Assembly: GCA_963815655.1 (NCBI GenBank)
Contig: CAWFHK010000001.1
Span: 186,001 to 250,000, forward strand
Reading direction: 5' to 3'
Length of the DNA stretch: 64,000 nucleotides
From: JAWOLE01 sp963815655
Lineage (GTDB): Bacteria > Acidobacteriota > Thermoanaerobaculia > UBA5066 > Gp7-AA6
Shown here: positions 25,228-33,465 of the stretch, in pieces
How the letters are laid out: each line of letters opens with the position of its first letter
How positions within the stretch are numbered: the stretch's first letter is position 1
The notes under the pieces: generated by a model
What the model saw: only the letters and a program-made list of their open reading frames with translations
Told to the model about the DNA's origin: nothing
Database searches by the model: none
Program-made: the position numbers and the translations under genes

Positions 25228-25668
25228 CTACGAACCGGGTGATGCCGCGATCAGGATTGCCCACTCCGCGCCCGTGAGCCGGGGAGCCGCGGCGGGGTAG
25301 TAGACAGTCTCCATCTCCGATTCGTGGGCGGCGAAGCGGCGCTCGAGGTTTTCCACGAAGCCCACGATGTCTCCGATCGGCGCCCGTTCGTTGACCTGGG
25401 AGAGCAGGTATCGCGTCAGCTCCCGCAGCTGCACCCACTCGAGGCGAAGCTCCCGCCGCGGATCGCGTCCCGCGATCTCCCCTCGAAGCACCGCCGGGAG
25501 CAGTGCCGTCTCCTCCGCCTCCGTCCAGCGCCGCAGAGTTTGATGGAAGTCCGTCAGTCCGAGCCGGTACGCCTCCTCGTCCCGACGGTCCAGCGCCCGC
25601 CGAAAATCCTCGAACCGACTCCGCAGCGCTCTTTGCGCCTCCATTAACCCGTCAATCGACGTCCTCAC
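25228..25668 (-). CDS. Hemerythrin-like four-helix protein with incomplete iron ligands
   Basis: About 146 aa. The pattern FHQTLRRWTEAEETALLPAV and RRFAAHESEMETVYYPA matches helices 2 and 4 of HHE hemerythrin domains (His...Glu pairs), but the first-helix His and the third-helix His pair appear to be missing (LEWVQLRELTRYL). It may therefore bind a partial or altered metal site or none. GTG 25668 or ATG 25644 could start it; neither has an SD. The stop codon falls within a half copy of the CGCCCCTACG repeat. It lies downstream of fdhE, past a heptamer repeat, and so at the end of the formate dehydrogenase transcript. Confidence 0.55.
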   Translation of the reverse strand: MRTSIDGLMEAQRALRSRFEDFRRALDRRDEEAYRLGLTDFHQTLRRWTEAEETALLPAVLRGEIAGRDPRRELRLEWVQLRELTRYLLSQVNERAPIGDIVGFVENLERRFAAHESEMETVYYPAAAPRLTGAEWAILIAASPGS

Positions 25669-25674
25669 GGCTAC

Positions 25675-25702
25675 TTTGGACCTTGGACTTTGGACCTTGG
25701 AC
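25675..25702. repeat. Heptamer repeat, TTGGAC word, one arm
   Basis: Four exact 7-nt units: TTTGGAC, CTTGGAC, TTTGGAC, CTTGGAC. It fills the 40-bp gap between fdhE and the hemerythrin-like gene. It uses the same word as the arms near 39011, 44320, 47009 and 53840. Confidence 0.9.
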
Positions 25703-25708
25703 TCCCGG

Positions 25709-26503
25709 TCAGATCCCGGCGATCCCCGGCTCGACGCGAGTGAACCCCTGCTCGACGGCCCAGAGATCCATCGCGATCGAAGCGAGGTCATCCACTTCAG
25801 GGATCGGGCGGGCGTCCTCGGAAAGATCGAGCGACTTGACGTAGCGGCGGCAGGTCTCGCATGCCTCGATGCGGACGGCGGGGTGCCTGTCGTTCTGGAA
25901 GGAGGGGAGCCTGGGAGGATCCGCCTCGGCACAGGAAGGGCAGAGGATCCGGGCGAAGAGCCATTCTCCGCCGCAGAGAGCGCAGCCGAGCATCCGCCGC
26001 GCCCCCTCCATGAGTGAGCCTTCCCGGCGCGCGCAGATCCACGGCCCTCCTCCGCAGAAGGGACACTGGCCGCGGCGGTGCACGCGGTCCGGGGCCAGAT
26101 TGACGGAGCGAAGGAACTCGACGTAGGGGCGCAGGACCGCGCGGGAGAGGTAGTCCTCCGACGACGGCCGGTCTCCCGCCCAGTAGACGAGCAGTCGTGT
26201 CCGTGAGGTCGAAGGCAGGTCTCCCTGCCTCGCGCGGGCCTCCCCGGAGAGAGCCTCCGGCCCGCTCTCGGCCGCGTAGCGCAGGAGCGACGGGATCTGG
26301 TCGGCGAAACGGTCGGCGTCCTCGTCGAGGTGACCGGTGAGCGGCTCCTCGGCATGCCTGGCCTCCAAGGCGCCGGCCGTCCGGCCCTGGACGCGGTAGA
26401 GGCCGGCGGCGAAGAGGAGCGGCTCCTCGGAGGACGGAGCCTCCCGGGCCAGCGACTCCGCGCGCGCCGCCCGGCGCTCGAATTCCGAGACGAGCTTCGA
26501 CAG
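25709..26503 (-). CDS. fdhE: Formate dehydrogenase accessory protein
   Basis: About 264 aa. A rubredoxin-like metal-binding region is clear: CPFCGG, then LGCALCGGEW, then CPSC and CETC, four CxxC-type pairs as in FdhE, which assists maturation of periplasmic formate dehydrogenases. The homology extends upstream through LLFAAGLYRVQ to LSKLVSEFERRAARAESLA, but that stretch has no ATG, GTG or TTG before the stop of the cytochrome b gene. The best start is the CTG at 26503, one base after the upstream TAG; an ATT at 26515 is the alternative. The only standard start, TTG 26368, would delete the first 45 conserved residues. Co-transcribed with the fdn genes. Confidence 0.8.
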   Translation of the reverse strand: MSKLVSEFERRAARAESLAREAPSSEEPLLFAAGLYRVQGRTAGALEARHAEEPLTGHLDEDADRFADQIPSLLRYAAESGPEALSGEARARQGDLPSTSRTRLLVYWAGDRPSSEDYLSRAVLRPYVEFLRSVNLAPDRVHRRGQCPFCGGGPWICARREGSLMEGARRMLGCALCGGEWLFARILCPSCAEADPPRLPSFQNDRHPAVRIEACETCRRYVKSLDLSEDARPIPEVDDLASIAMDLWAVEQGFTRVEPGIAGI

Positions 26504-26504
26504 G

Positions 26505-27200
26505 CTAGTGGGAATCGTGCTTCTTCGCGGCCACTTTGCGGAACCAGCTCGGGTGGTGCAGCCGCGCCCACTTGGGCGTCACCGTGCCCCGCGTCATCGA
26601 GCGGAAGGTGCCGGGCTCGGCCGACGTGCCCAGGTAGATGTGCCAGACGATCGCGACCGCGAAGAGGATGAAAGTGATGTCGTGAATCACGTAGGCGAAC
26701 TCGCGCAAGAGCTGGGGAAAGGATCTCGGGAACCACACGATGAGCCCGGAGAGCAGGACTCCCAGGGCGCCCAGTCCCACCGTCCAGAAGAAGAACTTCT
26801 GTCCGCCGTTGTACTTTCCGGTCTCGACATCCTCGACTTCCCAGCGCAGGTACCGGAGGAGCATCGGGCCCCACCACCCCTTCCTCTCCTTCTTGGTCAT
26901 GCGCATGTCGCCCATCCAGTCGAAGAACATGAAGAGCGACGCGAGGAAGAAGGCGACGCCGGCCCACGGGTGGATGACGCGGCAGACGGGCAGCCCTCCG
27001 AAGAAGGCAGCCATCCATCCGAAGAGAGGCGACCAGATCGGCATGCCCGTGAAGAGCGAGAGGAAGAACGTCACCGCGACCGACCAGTGAATGATCCGGG
27101 AATTGAGATTGTGCCGGACGATCTCCTCGCCGACGAGGACGTCCTCCCTCTTGCGCGCGACGACGACCGCGGGATCGATCGGACGCTGAGCGGCGCTCAT
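26505..27200 (-). CDS. fdnI: Formate dehydrogenase cytochrome b556 subunit
   Basis: 231 aa with four transmembrane segments. Haem-ligand histidines sit where expected: RIIHWSVAVTFFLSLF in helix 1, RVIHPWAGVAFF in helix 2, VIHDITFILFAVAIVWHIYLG in helix 4. It anchors the FdnGH dimer to the periplasmic face and passes electrons to quinone. ATG 27200 overlaps the FdnH stop by 4 bp (ATGA), and its TAG is followed within one base by the probable fdhE start. At 231 aa it is slightly longer than E. coli FdnI because of N- and C-terminal tails. Confidence 0.9.
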   Translation of the reverse strand: MSAAQRPIDPAVVVARKREDVLVGEEIVRHNLNSRIIHWSVAVTFFLSLFTGMPIWSPLFGWMAAFFGGLPVCRVIHPWAGVAFFLASLFMFFDWMGDMRMTKKERKGWWGPMLLRYLRWEVEDVETGKYNGGQKFFFWTVGLGALGVLLSGLIVWFPRSFPQLLREFAYVIHDITFILFAVAIVWHIYLGTSAEPGTFRSMTRGTVTPKWARLHHPSWFRKVAAKKHDSH

Positions 27201-28105
27201 TCGGTGTCCCCCTTTCGGGTGATCTCGTCGGGAAGGTTCGCGTCGTGGGCGGCCGCGCCCTTGACGCCCTTGCGGCCGAGGTTCATGTAGTGCCCGAAGG
27301 CGCCGATGACCGCCCCGAAGACGGCGACGACCCCGAGCGGGCGGAGGACGGACTTCCAGAACTTCACGAGCAGCGGAACGTGCGGGTCGGCGGGCAGGTC
27401 GTACCACTCGGGATGGTCGCCGTGCGCGAGGACGGTGACGACCCCGGTCCCGCCCACGCCCTGCGGATCGTAGAGGGCGGCCTGGGCGAACCCCGAGGCC
27501 TTCAACTGCGCGACGCGCGTGTTGCCGAGCGCGACCATGTCGTCCTTGCTTCCGAAATGGAGGCACCCCGTCGGGCAGGCCTTGATGCAGGCGGGCTCGA
27601 GGCCGACCGAGACGCGGTCCACGCAGAGCGTGCACTTGGCCATCTTGCCGGTGGTCTGGTGGAAGCGGGGGACGTCGAAGGGGCAGCCGGTCTCGCAATA
27701 CCCGCAGCCGATGCACTGGTCCGGGTTCACGTCCACGATCCCGTTCTCGTACTGGACGATCGCTCCCGGGGCCGGGCACGCCGCCAGGCAGCCCGGCTCC
27801 TCGCAGTGCATGCACTGGTCCTTGCGCATCAGCCAGGCGATGCCGCCGTCGACGTCGCGCTCGTTGAAGCGGATCAGGTTCCAGTACTGGGGGTGGAGGG
27901 TGGGAAGGGTCTGGTAGGACCCGACCTGCTGCGTGGGTACGACCGGCAGGTCGTTCCACTCCTGGCAGGCGACCTCGCAGGCCTTGCAGCCGATGCAGGT
28001 CGTGGTGTCGATGTACTTGGAGACGGCGGGCACCTTCCGCATGCCCGAGAGGCCCCCGAGGACGGAGGCCGAGGAGCGGCGGATCTCGAGGTTCTGAACG
28101 CTCAT
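27197..28105 (-). CDS. fdnH: Formate dehydrogenase iron-sulfur subunit
   Basis: 302 aa. Four ferredoxin-type Cys clusters can be read: CIGCKACEVACQ, CMHCEEPGCLAACP, CIGCGYCETGCP and CTLCVDRVSVGLEPACIKACP. Near residue 255-275 a single transmembrane helix (VLRPLGVVAVFGAVIGAFG) anchors it, as in E. coli FdnH. It relays electrons from the catalytic subunit to the cytochrome b. The gene starts 13 bp after the catalytic subunit stop. Confidence 0.93.
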   Translation of the reverse strand: MSVQNLEIRRSSASVLGGLSGMRKVPAVSKYIDTTTCIGCKACEVACQEWNDLPVVPTQQVGSYQTLPTLHPQYWNLIRFNERDVDGGIAWLMRKDQCMHCEEPGCLAACPAPGAIVQYENGIVDVNPDQCIGCGYCETGCPFDVPRFHQTTGKMAKCTLCVDRVSVGLEPACIKACPTGCLHFGSKDDMVALGNTRVAQLKASGFAQAALYDPQGVGGTGVVTVLAHGDHPEWYDLPADPHVPLLVKFWKSVLRPLGVVAVFGAVIGAFGHYMNLGRKGVKGAAAHDANLPDEITRKGDTE

Positions 28106-28118
28106 CGCTGGCCTCCTT

Positions 28119-31100
28119 TCATGCCTTCTCGAGCTTGACGAGGAAGGTCTTGTATTCCGGGGTCCAGGTGTTCGGATCCATGGCCGAGGGGGTCAGGAAG
28201 TTGGCGAGCGGGCCGGTGTGGCCCGGCTCCCCCTCGTAGCCCCAGTGGAGGGGGAAGCCGATCTGCCACATCGCCTGCCCGTTGATCTGCAGCGGGCGCA
28301 GGCGCTTGGTGACCATCGCCACCCCTTCGACGGAGCCCCGCGCCGAGGTGACGCGGGCGCGCCCTCCATTGACGATCCCCTTTTCCCTGGCGAGATCCTC
28401 CGGGATCTCGATGAAGAAGGCCGGCTGGACCTGGTTCAACCGGTCGATGTGCTTCGTCCAGTAGTGGTAGTGCTCCGTCAAGCGGTACGTCATGCAGACG
28501 ATGGGGAACTGGTCGCGCTTGCCGTAGATGTCCTTGTCGGACTTGAACCTCTTCGAGACGGGATTGGACGTCACCTTGGCGTGCAACGGGTTGTCGCACG
28601 GGGCCTCGACCGCTTCGTAGTGCTCGGGGAACGGCCCGTCGTTCAAGGGCGCGAAGATCTTCCCGACGCCCTCGGGCAGCATGATGAACGCGCCGAAGGT
28701 CCCCGGGGGCGCGTCGGGCTTCATGTCGGGCACGTCGCCGACCCACTTCTCGCCGTTCCACTTGATCCCGGCCCGGGTCGGATCCCAGGGCTTGCCTTCC
28801 GCGTCGGCGGAGGCCCGGTTGTACATGACGCGCCGGTTGGCCGGCCACGAGAAGCACCAGTTGTGGTACATGCCGAGGCCGTTCGCGTCGTCCGCGGGGT
28901 TGCGCCGCTGCGTCAGGTTCCCCGCCTCCGTGAAGCAGCCGGACATGAGCCAGTTGCCGCACATCGTCGAGCCGTCGTCCTGGAGCTGCCCGAACCCGTC
29001 GAGCTGCTGGCCCGCGGTCTTGACGACCTTCGTCTTGTCCTTGGGATCGTGGATGTCCTCGAGCGCCTTGCCGTTCAACTCCTTCAGGACCTCGGACAGG
29101 TCGGGCGCGACCGGGTTCGTGTAGGCCCAGTCGACGTTCAAGACCGCTTCCGCCATCGGGCCCCCCTCCTTGCGGTAGAGCTCCCGGACGGCGAGGAAGA
29201 TCCGGGCGAGGATCTCCTGGTCGGACTTGATCTGGCCCGGCGGATCCAGGGCCTTCCACTTCCACTGGATCCAGCGGGCGGAGTTGGTGAAGCTGCCGTC
29301 CTTCTCCGCGAAGTTGGAAGCCGGAAGCTGGAAGACCTCGGTCTGGATCTGGGAGGGGTCCGCTCCGCCATATTCCTTCGGGGCCTTCCAGAAGGTCGCT
29401 GTCTCCACCTGGTGGTTCTCGACGACGACGAGCCACTTCAATTTCGAGTGCGCCCCGATCATCTTCGGCGTGTTCGGGCCGATGCCGACGGGGTTCATGC
29501 CGAACGTCATCAGGCCTTCCGGGCCCGGCTCCTGTCCGCCGGCGCGGGTCGAGTTGCCGCGGTACATGTCGTCGAAGATGAACATCCAGGAGTAATTCCC
29601 GTCCACCTTCGGCAGCCAGTCGTATCCGAAGTCGTTTTCCTTCCTGCCGTTCTTGCCGTAGCAGGCCTTCAGGACCGAGACCATGAACTTCGGGTAGTTC
29701 TGCCAGTAGTTCATGGACGGGCCGAGCGCCTTCGGCGTGCAGGCCTCGAGGTACTCCTTCAACGAATGCCACTGGGCCTGCGGAGTCTTGATGTATCCGG
29801 GCAGGATGTCGAAGACGCCCGCCGTGTCGGTCGCGCCCTGGATGTTCGAGTGGCCGCGCAGGGCGTTGACGCCGCCTCCCGGCCGGCCGACGTTGCCGAG
29901 CATGAGCTGCAGCATCGCGGCCGTGCGGATCATCTGGACGCCGATCGAGTGCTGCGTCCAGCCGAGCGCGTACATGATCGTGCCGACTCGCTGGGCGTTG
30001 CCCGTGGACGTCACGACCTCGGCGACCTTGAGGAACGTGTCCTTCGGCGTGCCGCAGATCTTCTCGACCATCTCCGGGGTGTAGCGGTCCACGTGCTTCT
30101 TCAGGAGCTGGAAGACGCAGTGGGGGTCTTCCATGCTCGGGTCCTTCATCGCCTCGCCCTTCGCGTCGAGCTGATAGGCCCACGTGTCGCGCTTGTAGCT
30201 GCCCGAGGCTTCGTCGAAGCCGGAGAAGAGACCGTCCTCGAACCTGAAGGCGGGATTGATCAGGAGCGGCCCGTTGGTGTGGATCTTGACGTAATCCTCG
30301 TGGTAGCGCTTCTTGTCGATCGCGTAACGGATGATGCCGAGCAGGTACGCGATGTCCGAGCCGGCCCGGATCGGAGAGTAGACATCGGCGACGGCCGCGG
30401 TCCGCGTGAAGCGCGGATCCACGGCGACGATCTTGGCGTTACGGACTCTCTTGGCCTCGATCGCCCACTTGAACCCGCACGGGTGATTCTCGGCGGGATT
30501 GCCCCCCATGCAGAGGACGACGTCGGCGTTCTTGATGTCGACCCATCCGTTGGTCATCGCTCCCCGACCGAACGTGGCGGCCAAACTGGCCACCGTTGGG
30601 CCGTGTCAAACCCGGGCCTGGGTGTCCCGGTACGGCACCCCCCAGGCCGAAGCGGACTTCCAATAGAGGAAGTTGAACTCCGTCGTGTCCGTGCATCCGC
30701 CGATCATCGCCATGCCGGGGTTGCGGTTGACCGCCTCCCCCTTGGCGTTCTTCGCGACGAAGCACTTGTCCCGGGTGTCCTTGATGTGCCGGGCGATCTT
30801 CGTGATCGCCTCGTCCCAGCTGATGTCTTCCCACTTGTCCGATCCCGGCTTGCGGACCTGGGGCGTCTTCAAGCGCGTCGGGCTGTTGATGTCGTCCTTG
30901 ACGGTGGCGCCCTTGGGGCAGAGGGTGCCGCGGTTGATCGGATGGTCCGGGTCGCCTTCCACGTGCACGACGGAGGGCGTCGCGTTCTTCGCCTTGTCTC
31001 CGAGCGTGTGGATGATCAGTCCGCAGGAGACCGCGCAGTAGGGGCAGGTACTTCGGGTCTCGGTGGTGCGGGAGATCTTGAACTCCCGCATCTCCGCCTC

Positions 31101-31181
31101 GGCCCTCGAGACGTCGAAGCCGAGAGCGATGGTCCCGCCGATTGTCGTTGCCTTGAAGAATCCGCGACGCGTGAGCTCCAT
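28119..31181 (-). CDS. fdnG: Formate dehydrogenase catalytic subunit, selenocysteine-containing
   Basis: 1020 aa if the TGA at 30606-30608 is read as selenocysteine (residue 192). The context DTQARV-Sec-HGPTVASLAATFGRG is nearly identical to E. coli FdnG around its Sec196, and both halves are full-length and intact. Twin-arginine signal LTRRGFFKATTIGGTIALGF at the start, then CPYCAVSCG...CPKG for the first 4Fe-4S cluster. Bis-molybdopterin oxidoreductase fold, with MGGNPAENHP and the C-terminal dinucleotide-binding domain. Oxidises formate to CO2 in the periplasm. ATG 31181 is preceded by GGAGGAGG. A good sigma-70 promoter lies upstream. selA, selB, selD and tRNA-Sec must be encoded elsewhere. 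Confidence 0.95.
30571..30608 (-). promoter_or_regulatory. Selenocysteine UGA and SECIS-like hairpin
   Basis: On the mRNA, the UGA (30608-30606) is followed at 8 nt by AACGGU-GGCC-AGUUU-GGCC-G-CCACGUU (30597-30571). The inner stem GGCC/GGCC is perfect around a 5-nt loop that contains GU, and the outer AACG/CGUU also pairs, with an unpaired U near the upper stem. This is the position and shape of the bacterial SECIS element of fdhF and fdnG, which binds SelB. Confidence 0.8.
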
Positions 31182-31228
31182 GAGGTCCTCCTCCGCGGAA
31201 GATCGCCGCAAGGGCCGATTAACTGGTA

Positions 31229-31257
31229 ATTCCAAAACTCCGCGCCGCCTTTGTCAA
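31229..31257 (-). promoter_or_regulatory. Sigma-70 promoter of the fdn operon
   Basis: On the minus strand, a consensus TTGACA (31257-31252) is followed after exactly 17 bp by TGGAAT (31234-31229). The start of transcription would be near 31222, about 40 nt before the fdnG ATG. It lies in the 100-bp gap after fdhD, so fdnGHI-fdhE can be expressed independently of the upstream fdhD. No FNR-type TTGAT-N4-ATCAA box was seen in the gap. Confidence 0.7.
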
Positions 31258-31281
31258 GGGTTTTATCGCGGCGCGATACGT

Positions 31282-32121
31282 CTACGGTCGGACTCGTTGC
31301 GGGTTCGCGTAGATGTTGAACCGGCGCTCTCGAAGGAACCCGACGAGCGTGATCCCTCCGGTCTGGGCCAGCTCGACGGCGAGGCTCGACGGCGCGGAGA
31401 CCGAGGCCACGATGGGAATGCCGGCAGCGTACGCTTTTTGAACAATTTCGAACCCGGCCCGGCCCGACACCATCAGGAGCGAGTTGAAAAGGGGGAGCCC
31501 GCCCCGCAGGAGGAAGGCCCCCACCACCTTGTCCGTCGCGTTGTGGCGCCCGATGTCTTCCCGCAGCTCCAGGAGCTCCCCCTCGGCGTCAAACAGAGCC
31601 GCGGCATGGAGACCCCCGGTGCGCGCGAAGATGGACTGGCGCTCGCGCAGCCTGGCCGGCAACGCGTAGAGGACTTCGGCCGAGACGCGAGGCCCGGATG
31701 TGAGCGGCGGACGGTCGGCCGGGATCACGTTCTCGATGGAGGTCTTGCCGCAGACGCCGCACGCCGATCCCATGATCGTTCCGCGTTGAAGCCCGGCGGC
31801 GCGGTCGAAGGCTTCTTCCGCGAGCGTCGCGACGAGGACGTTGGCCCGGAGCTGCGGATCGATGCGGGGATCCGAGGGACGCTCGAGGCCCGCCAGATCC
31901 TCCCGGCTCGTGAGAACGCCTTCGGCGAAGAGAAGCCCGGCGGCCAGCTCCTCGTCGTGTCCCGGAGTCCGCATGGTGGTCACGAACGGGGAAGCGGGCC
32001 CGATCGCTGTCTGTCGAATCCGGATCTGGAGCGGCTCCTCGACCGCCAGGGCGTCCTCGCGCTCGATTTCGGAGTCCTCCTCCCGCGCCCGGACGCGCAC
32101 CCGCTCGACCGGATCCATCAC
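31282..32121 (-). CDS. fdhD: Formate dehydrogenase sulfurtransferase
   Basis: 279 aa. FdhD transfers sulfur from IscS to the molybdenum cofactor before it enters formate dehydrogenase. The conserved Cys pair is in SACGVCGK near residue 119-126, followed by the family segments RTGGLHAAALFD, EDIGRHNATDKVVG and SGRAGFEIVQKA. Its start overlaps the stop of the MFS gene by 4 bp. It is the upstream neighbour of the fdn operon. Confidence 0.95.
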   Translation of the reverse strand: MMDPVERVRVRAREEDSEIEREDALAVEEPLQIRIRQTAIGPASPFVTTMRTPGHDEELAAGLLFAEGVLTSREDLAGLERPSDPRIDPQLRANVLVATLAEEAFDRAAGLQRGTIMGSACGVCGKTSIENVIPADRPPLTSGPRVSAEVLYALPARLRERQSIFARTGGLHAAALFDAEGELLELREDIGRHNATDKVVGAFLLRGGLPLFNSLLMVSGRAGFEIVQKAYAAGIPIVASVSAPSSLAVELAQTGGITLVGFLRERRFNIYANPQRVRP

Positions 32122-33287
32122 GTCATCCTACCGTCTGGTTCCACGGCCCCGGACAGCTCTCGCGGCAGGGTCAGCGTCGCGGCGGCGCCGGCGAGCGGGA
32201 CGAGGACGAGCAGAGCGACCGCCGCCTTCACGCCATGGAGGTCGGCGAAACGGCCGAGCAGCGGCGCCGCCAGTCCCCCGAGCGTCACGGCGAGGCCGAT
32301 CGTCAGCCCCGAGGCCGTTCCGACCCGCCCGGGCAGGTATTCCTGGCCCATCACCGTCATGACCGAGAAGGGCGCATAGAGGGCCAGGCCGATGGGAACG
32401 AGCAGGGCGAGCGCCGCTCCCCGGCTCGTCGCGGCGACGAATCCCGCCATGAGCGGGCAGAGGGCGAGCATCGAGACGAGGACGACCACGCGCCGTCCGA
32501 AACGGTCGGCGAGCCAGCCTCCGGCAAGGGTGCCGGCGACTCCGGACCCGAGCATGAGGGTCAGGGCGGCTCCGCCTCCGGACTTCGAGGCGCCGAAGAC
32601 GCGGATCCAGTAGAGAGGGATGAAGGTGTTCAAACCGTAGAAGACGATCGCGCGAGCGAGGACGGGCGCGGAGAGGCGGGCAAACGCGGCCCACCGGTCC
32701 GGCTTCGACACCGGCCGGCGCTCGGGGGCGGGTGTGTTCTCCCTTGCGCCGCGGACTCCGGCGCGGACGAGGACGAGGGACATCGCCAGGGCGGGCAGGA
32801 CGAGCAGGATCGTTCCGCGCAGGCCCAGGGCGACCTGCAGAGGCGTCGCGACCGCGGGCCCGAGGGCGAAGCCGAGGTTGCCGCCGACGGCGAAGAAGCT
32901 CATCGCCGTGGCGCGCCTCTCGCCGGAGAGGGTGTAGATCTGCCGGGCCGCCTCGGGGTGGAACGCCGCGACTCCGATCCCGGTCACCGCGGCCGCGGCG
33001 AGCACGAGCGCGTAGGTCGGGGCGAGCCCGGCCAGCGCCACGCCCGTGCCCGCGAGGAGCAGCCCCAGGGGGACGAGCCACGGCATGCTGCGCCGGTCCG
33101 CGAGAACGCCGAAGAGCGGCTGCAGGACCGAAGAAGAGATGTTCGAGGCGAAGACCAGCCCGGCGGCCGCGGCGATCGTGAAACCGCGCTCGGCGATGAA
33201 GAAGGGGAGGAGCGCCGGGATGACGCCCTGGTTGACGTCATCGAAGAGGTGCGCCGTCGCGAGCATCGCGATCGAGCGCCGTCTCAT
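32118..33287 (-). CDS. MFS transporter, fosmidomycin-resistance (Fsr)-like
   Basis: 389 aa, 12 predicted transmembrane segments. ATAHLFDDVNQGVIPALLPFF at the N-terminus is the usual opening of the Fsr group, and LADRRSMPW after helix 2 and LADRFGRRVVV after helix 8 are MFS loop signatures. Substrate cannot be read. It is translationally coupled to fdhD, which might mean it moves a metabolite relevant to formate metabolism, but Fsr-like exporters are diverse. Start ATG 33287 is the first methionine of the conserved part; the frame is open upstream without homology. Confidence 0.85.
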   Translation of the reverse strand: MRRRSIAMLATAHLFDDVNQGVIPALLPFFIAERGFTIAAAAGLVFASNISSSVLQPLFGVLADRRSMPWLVPLGLLLAGTGVALAGLAPTYALVLAAAAVTGIGVAAFHPEAARQIYTLSGERRATAMSFFAVGGNLGFALGPAVATPLQVALGLRGTILLVLPALAMSLVLVRAGVRGARENTPAPERRPVSKPDRWAAFARLSAPVLARAIVFYGLNTFIPLYWIRVFGASKSGGGAALTLMLGSGVAGTLAGGWLADRFGRRVVVLVSMLALCPLMAGFVAATSRGAALALLVPIGLALYAPFSVMTVMGQEYLPGRVGTASGLTIGLAVTLGGLAAPLLGRFADLHGVKAAVALLVLVPLAGAAATLTLPRELSGAVEPDGRMT

Positions 33288-33465
33288 GGGCCGGAGATGG
33301 GTATTTGCATCGTCTTCTGGCTCGAGTCCCGGCAATCCTAAGGTAATGATGCGAATGCATCTATTGGAGCCGTCCGGCTTGCCGGAGAAAAGGGGGCAGC
33401 GCCGCGAGACGGCGGGTCCGGCGTCGCTATAGAGTCGTAGGCCAAACCTTTCCGAGGAGGGCCCC
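33288..33465 (+). promoter_or_regulatory. Divergent promoter region between MFS transporter and acyl-CoA synthetase
   Basis: 178 bp without a gene. It contains a small palindrome GATGC-GAAT-GCATC at 33348-33361, a possible operator, and TATAGA at 33428-33433 about 30 bp before the synthetase start, without a convincing -35 hexamer. An SD GAGGAGG stands just before ATG 33466. The palindrome could be a binding site for a regulator such as the RamB-like protein; this is speculative. Confidence 0.35.

Noticed and set aside
30593..30608. Two separate proteins, or a frameshifted pseudogene, for the formate dehydrogenase catalytic subunit
   Set aside because: The TGA sits exactly at the selenocysteine position of FdnG with a SECIS-like hairpin after it, and both flanking parts are intact in one frame.
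28218..31229. A 1003-codon open frame on the plus strand antisense to fdnG
   Set aside because: It is a GC-driven shadow: composition is dominated by Arg, Val, Asp, Leu and Gly with no recognisable domain, while the opposite strand encodes a clear FdnG.
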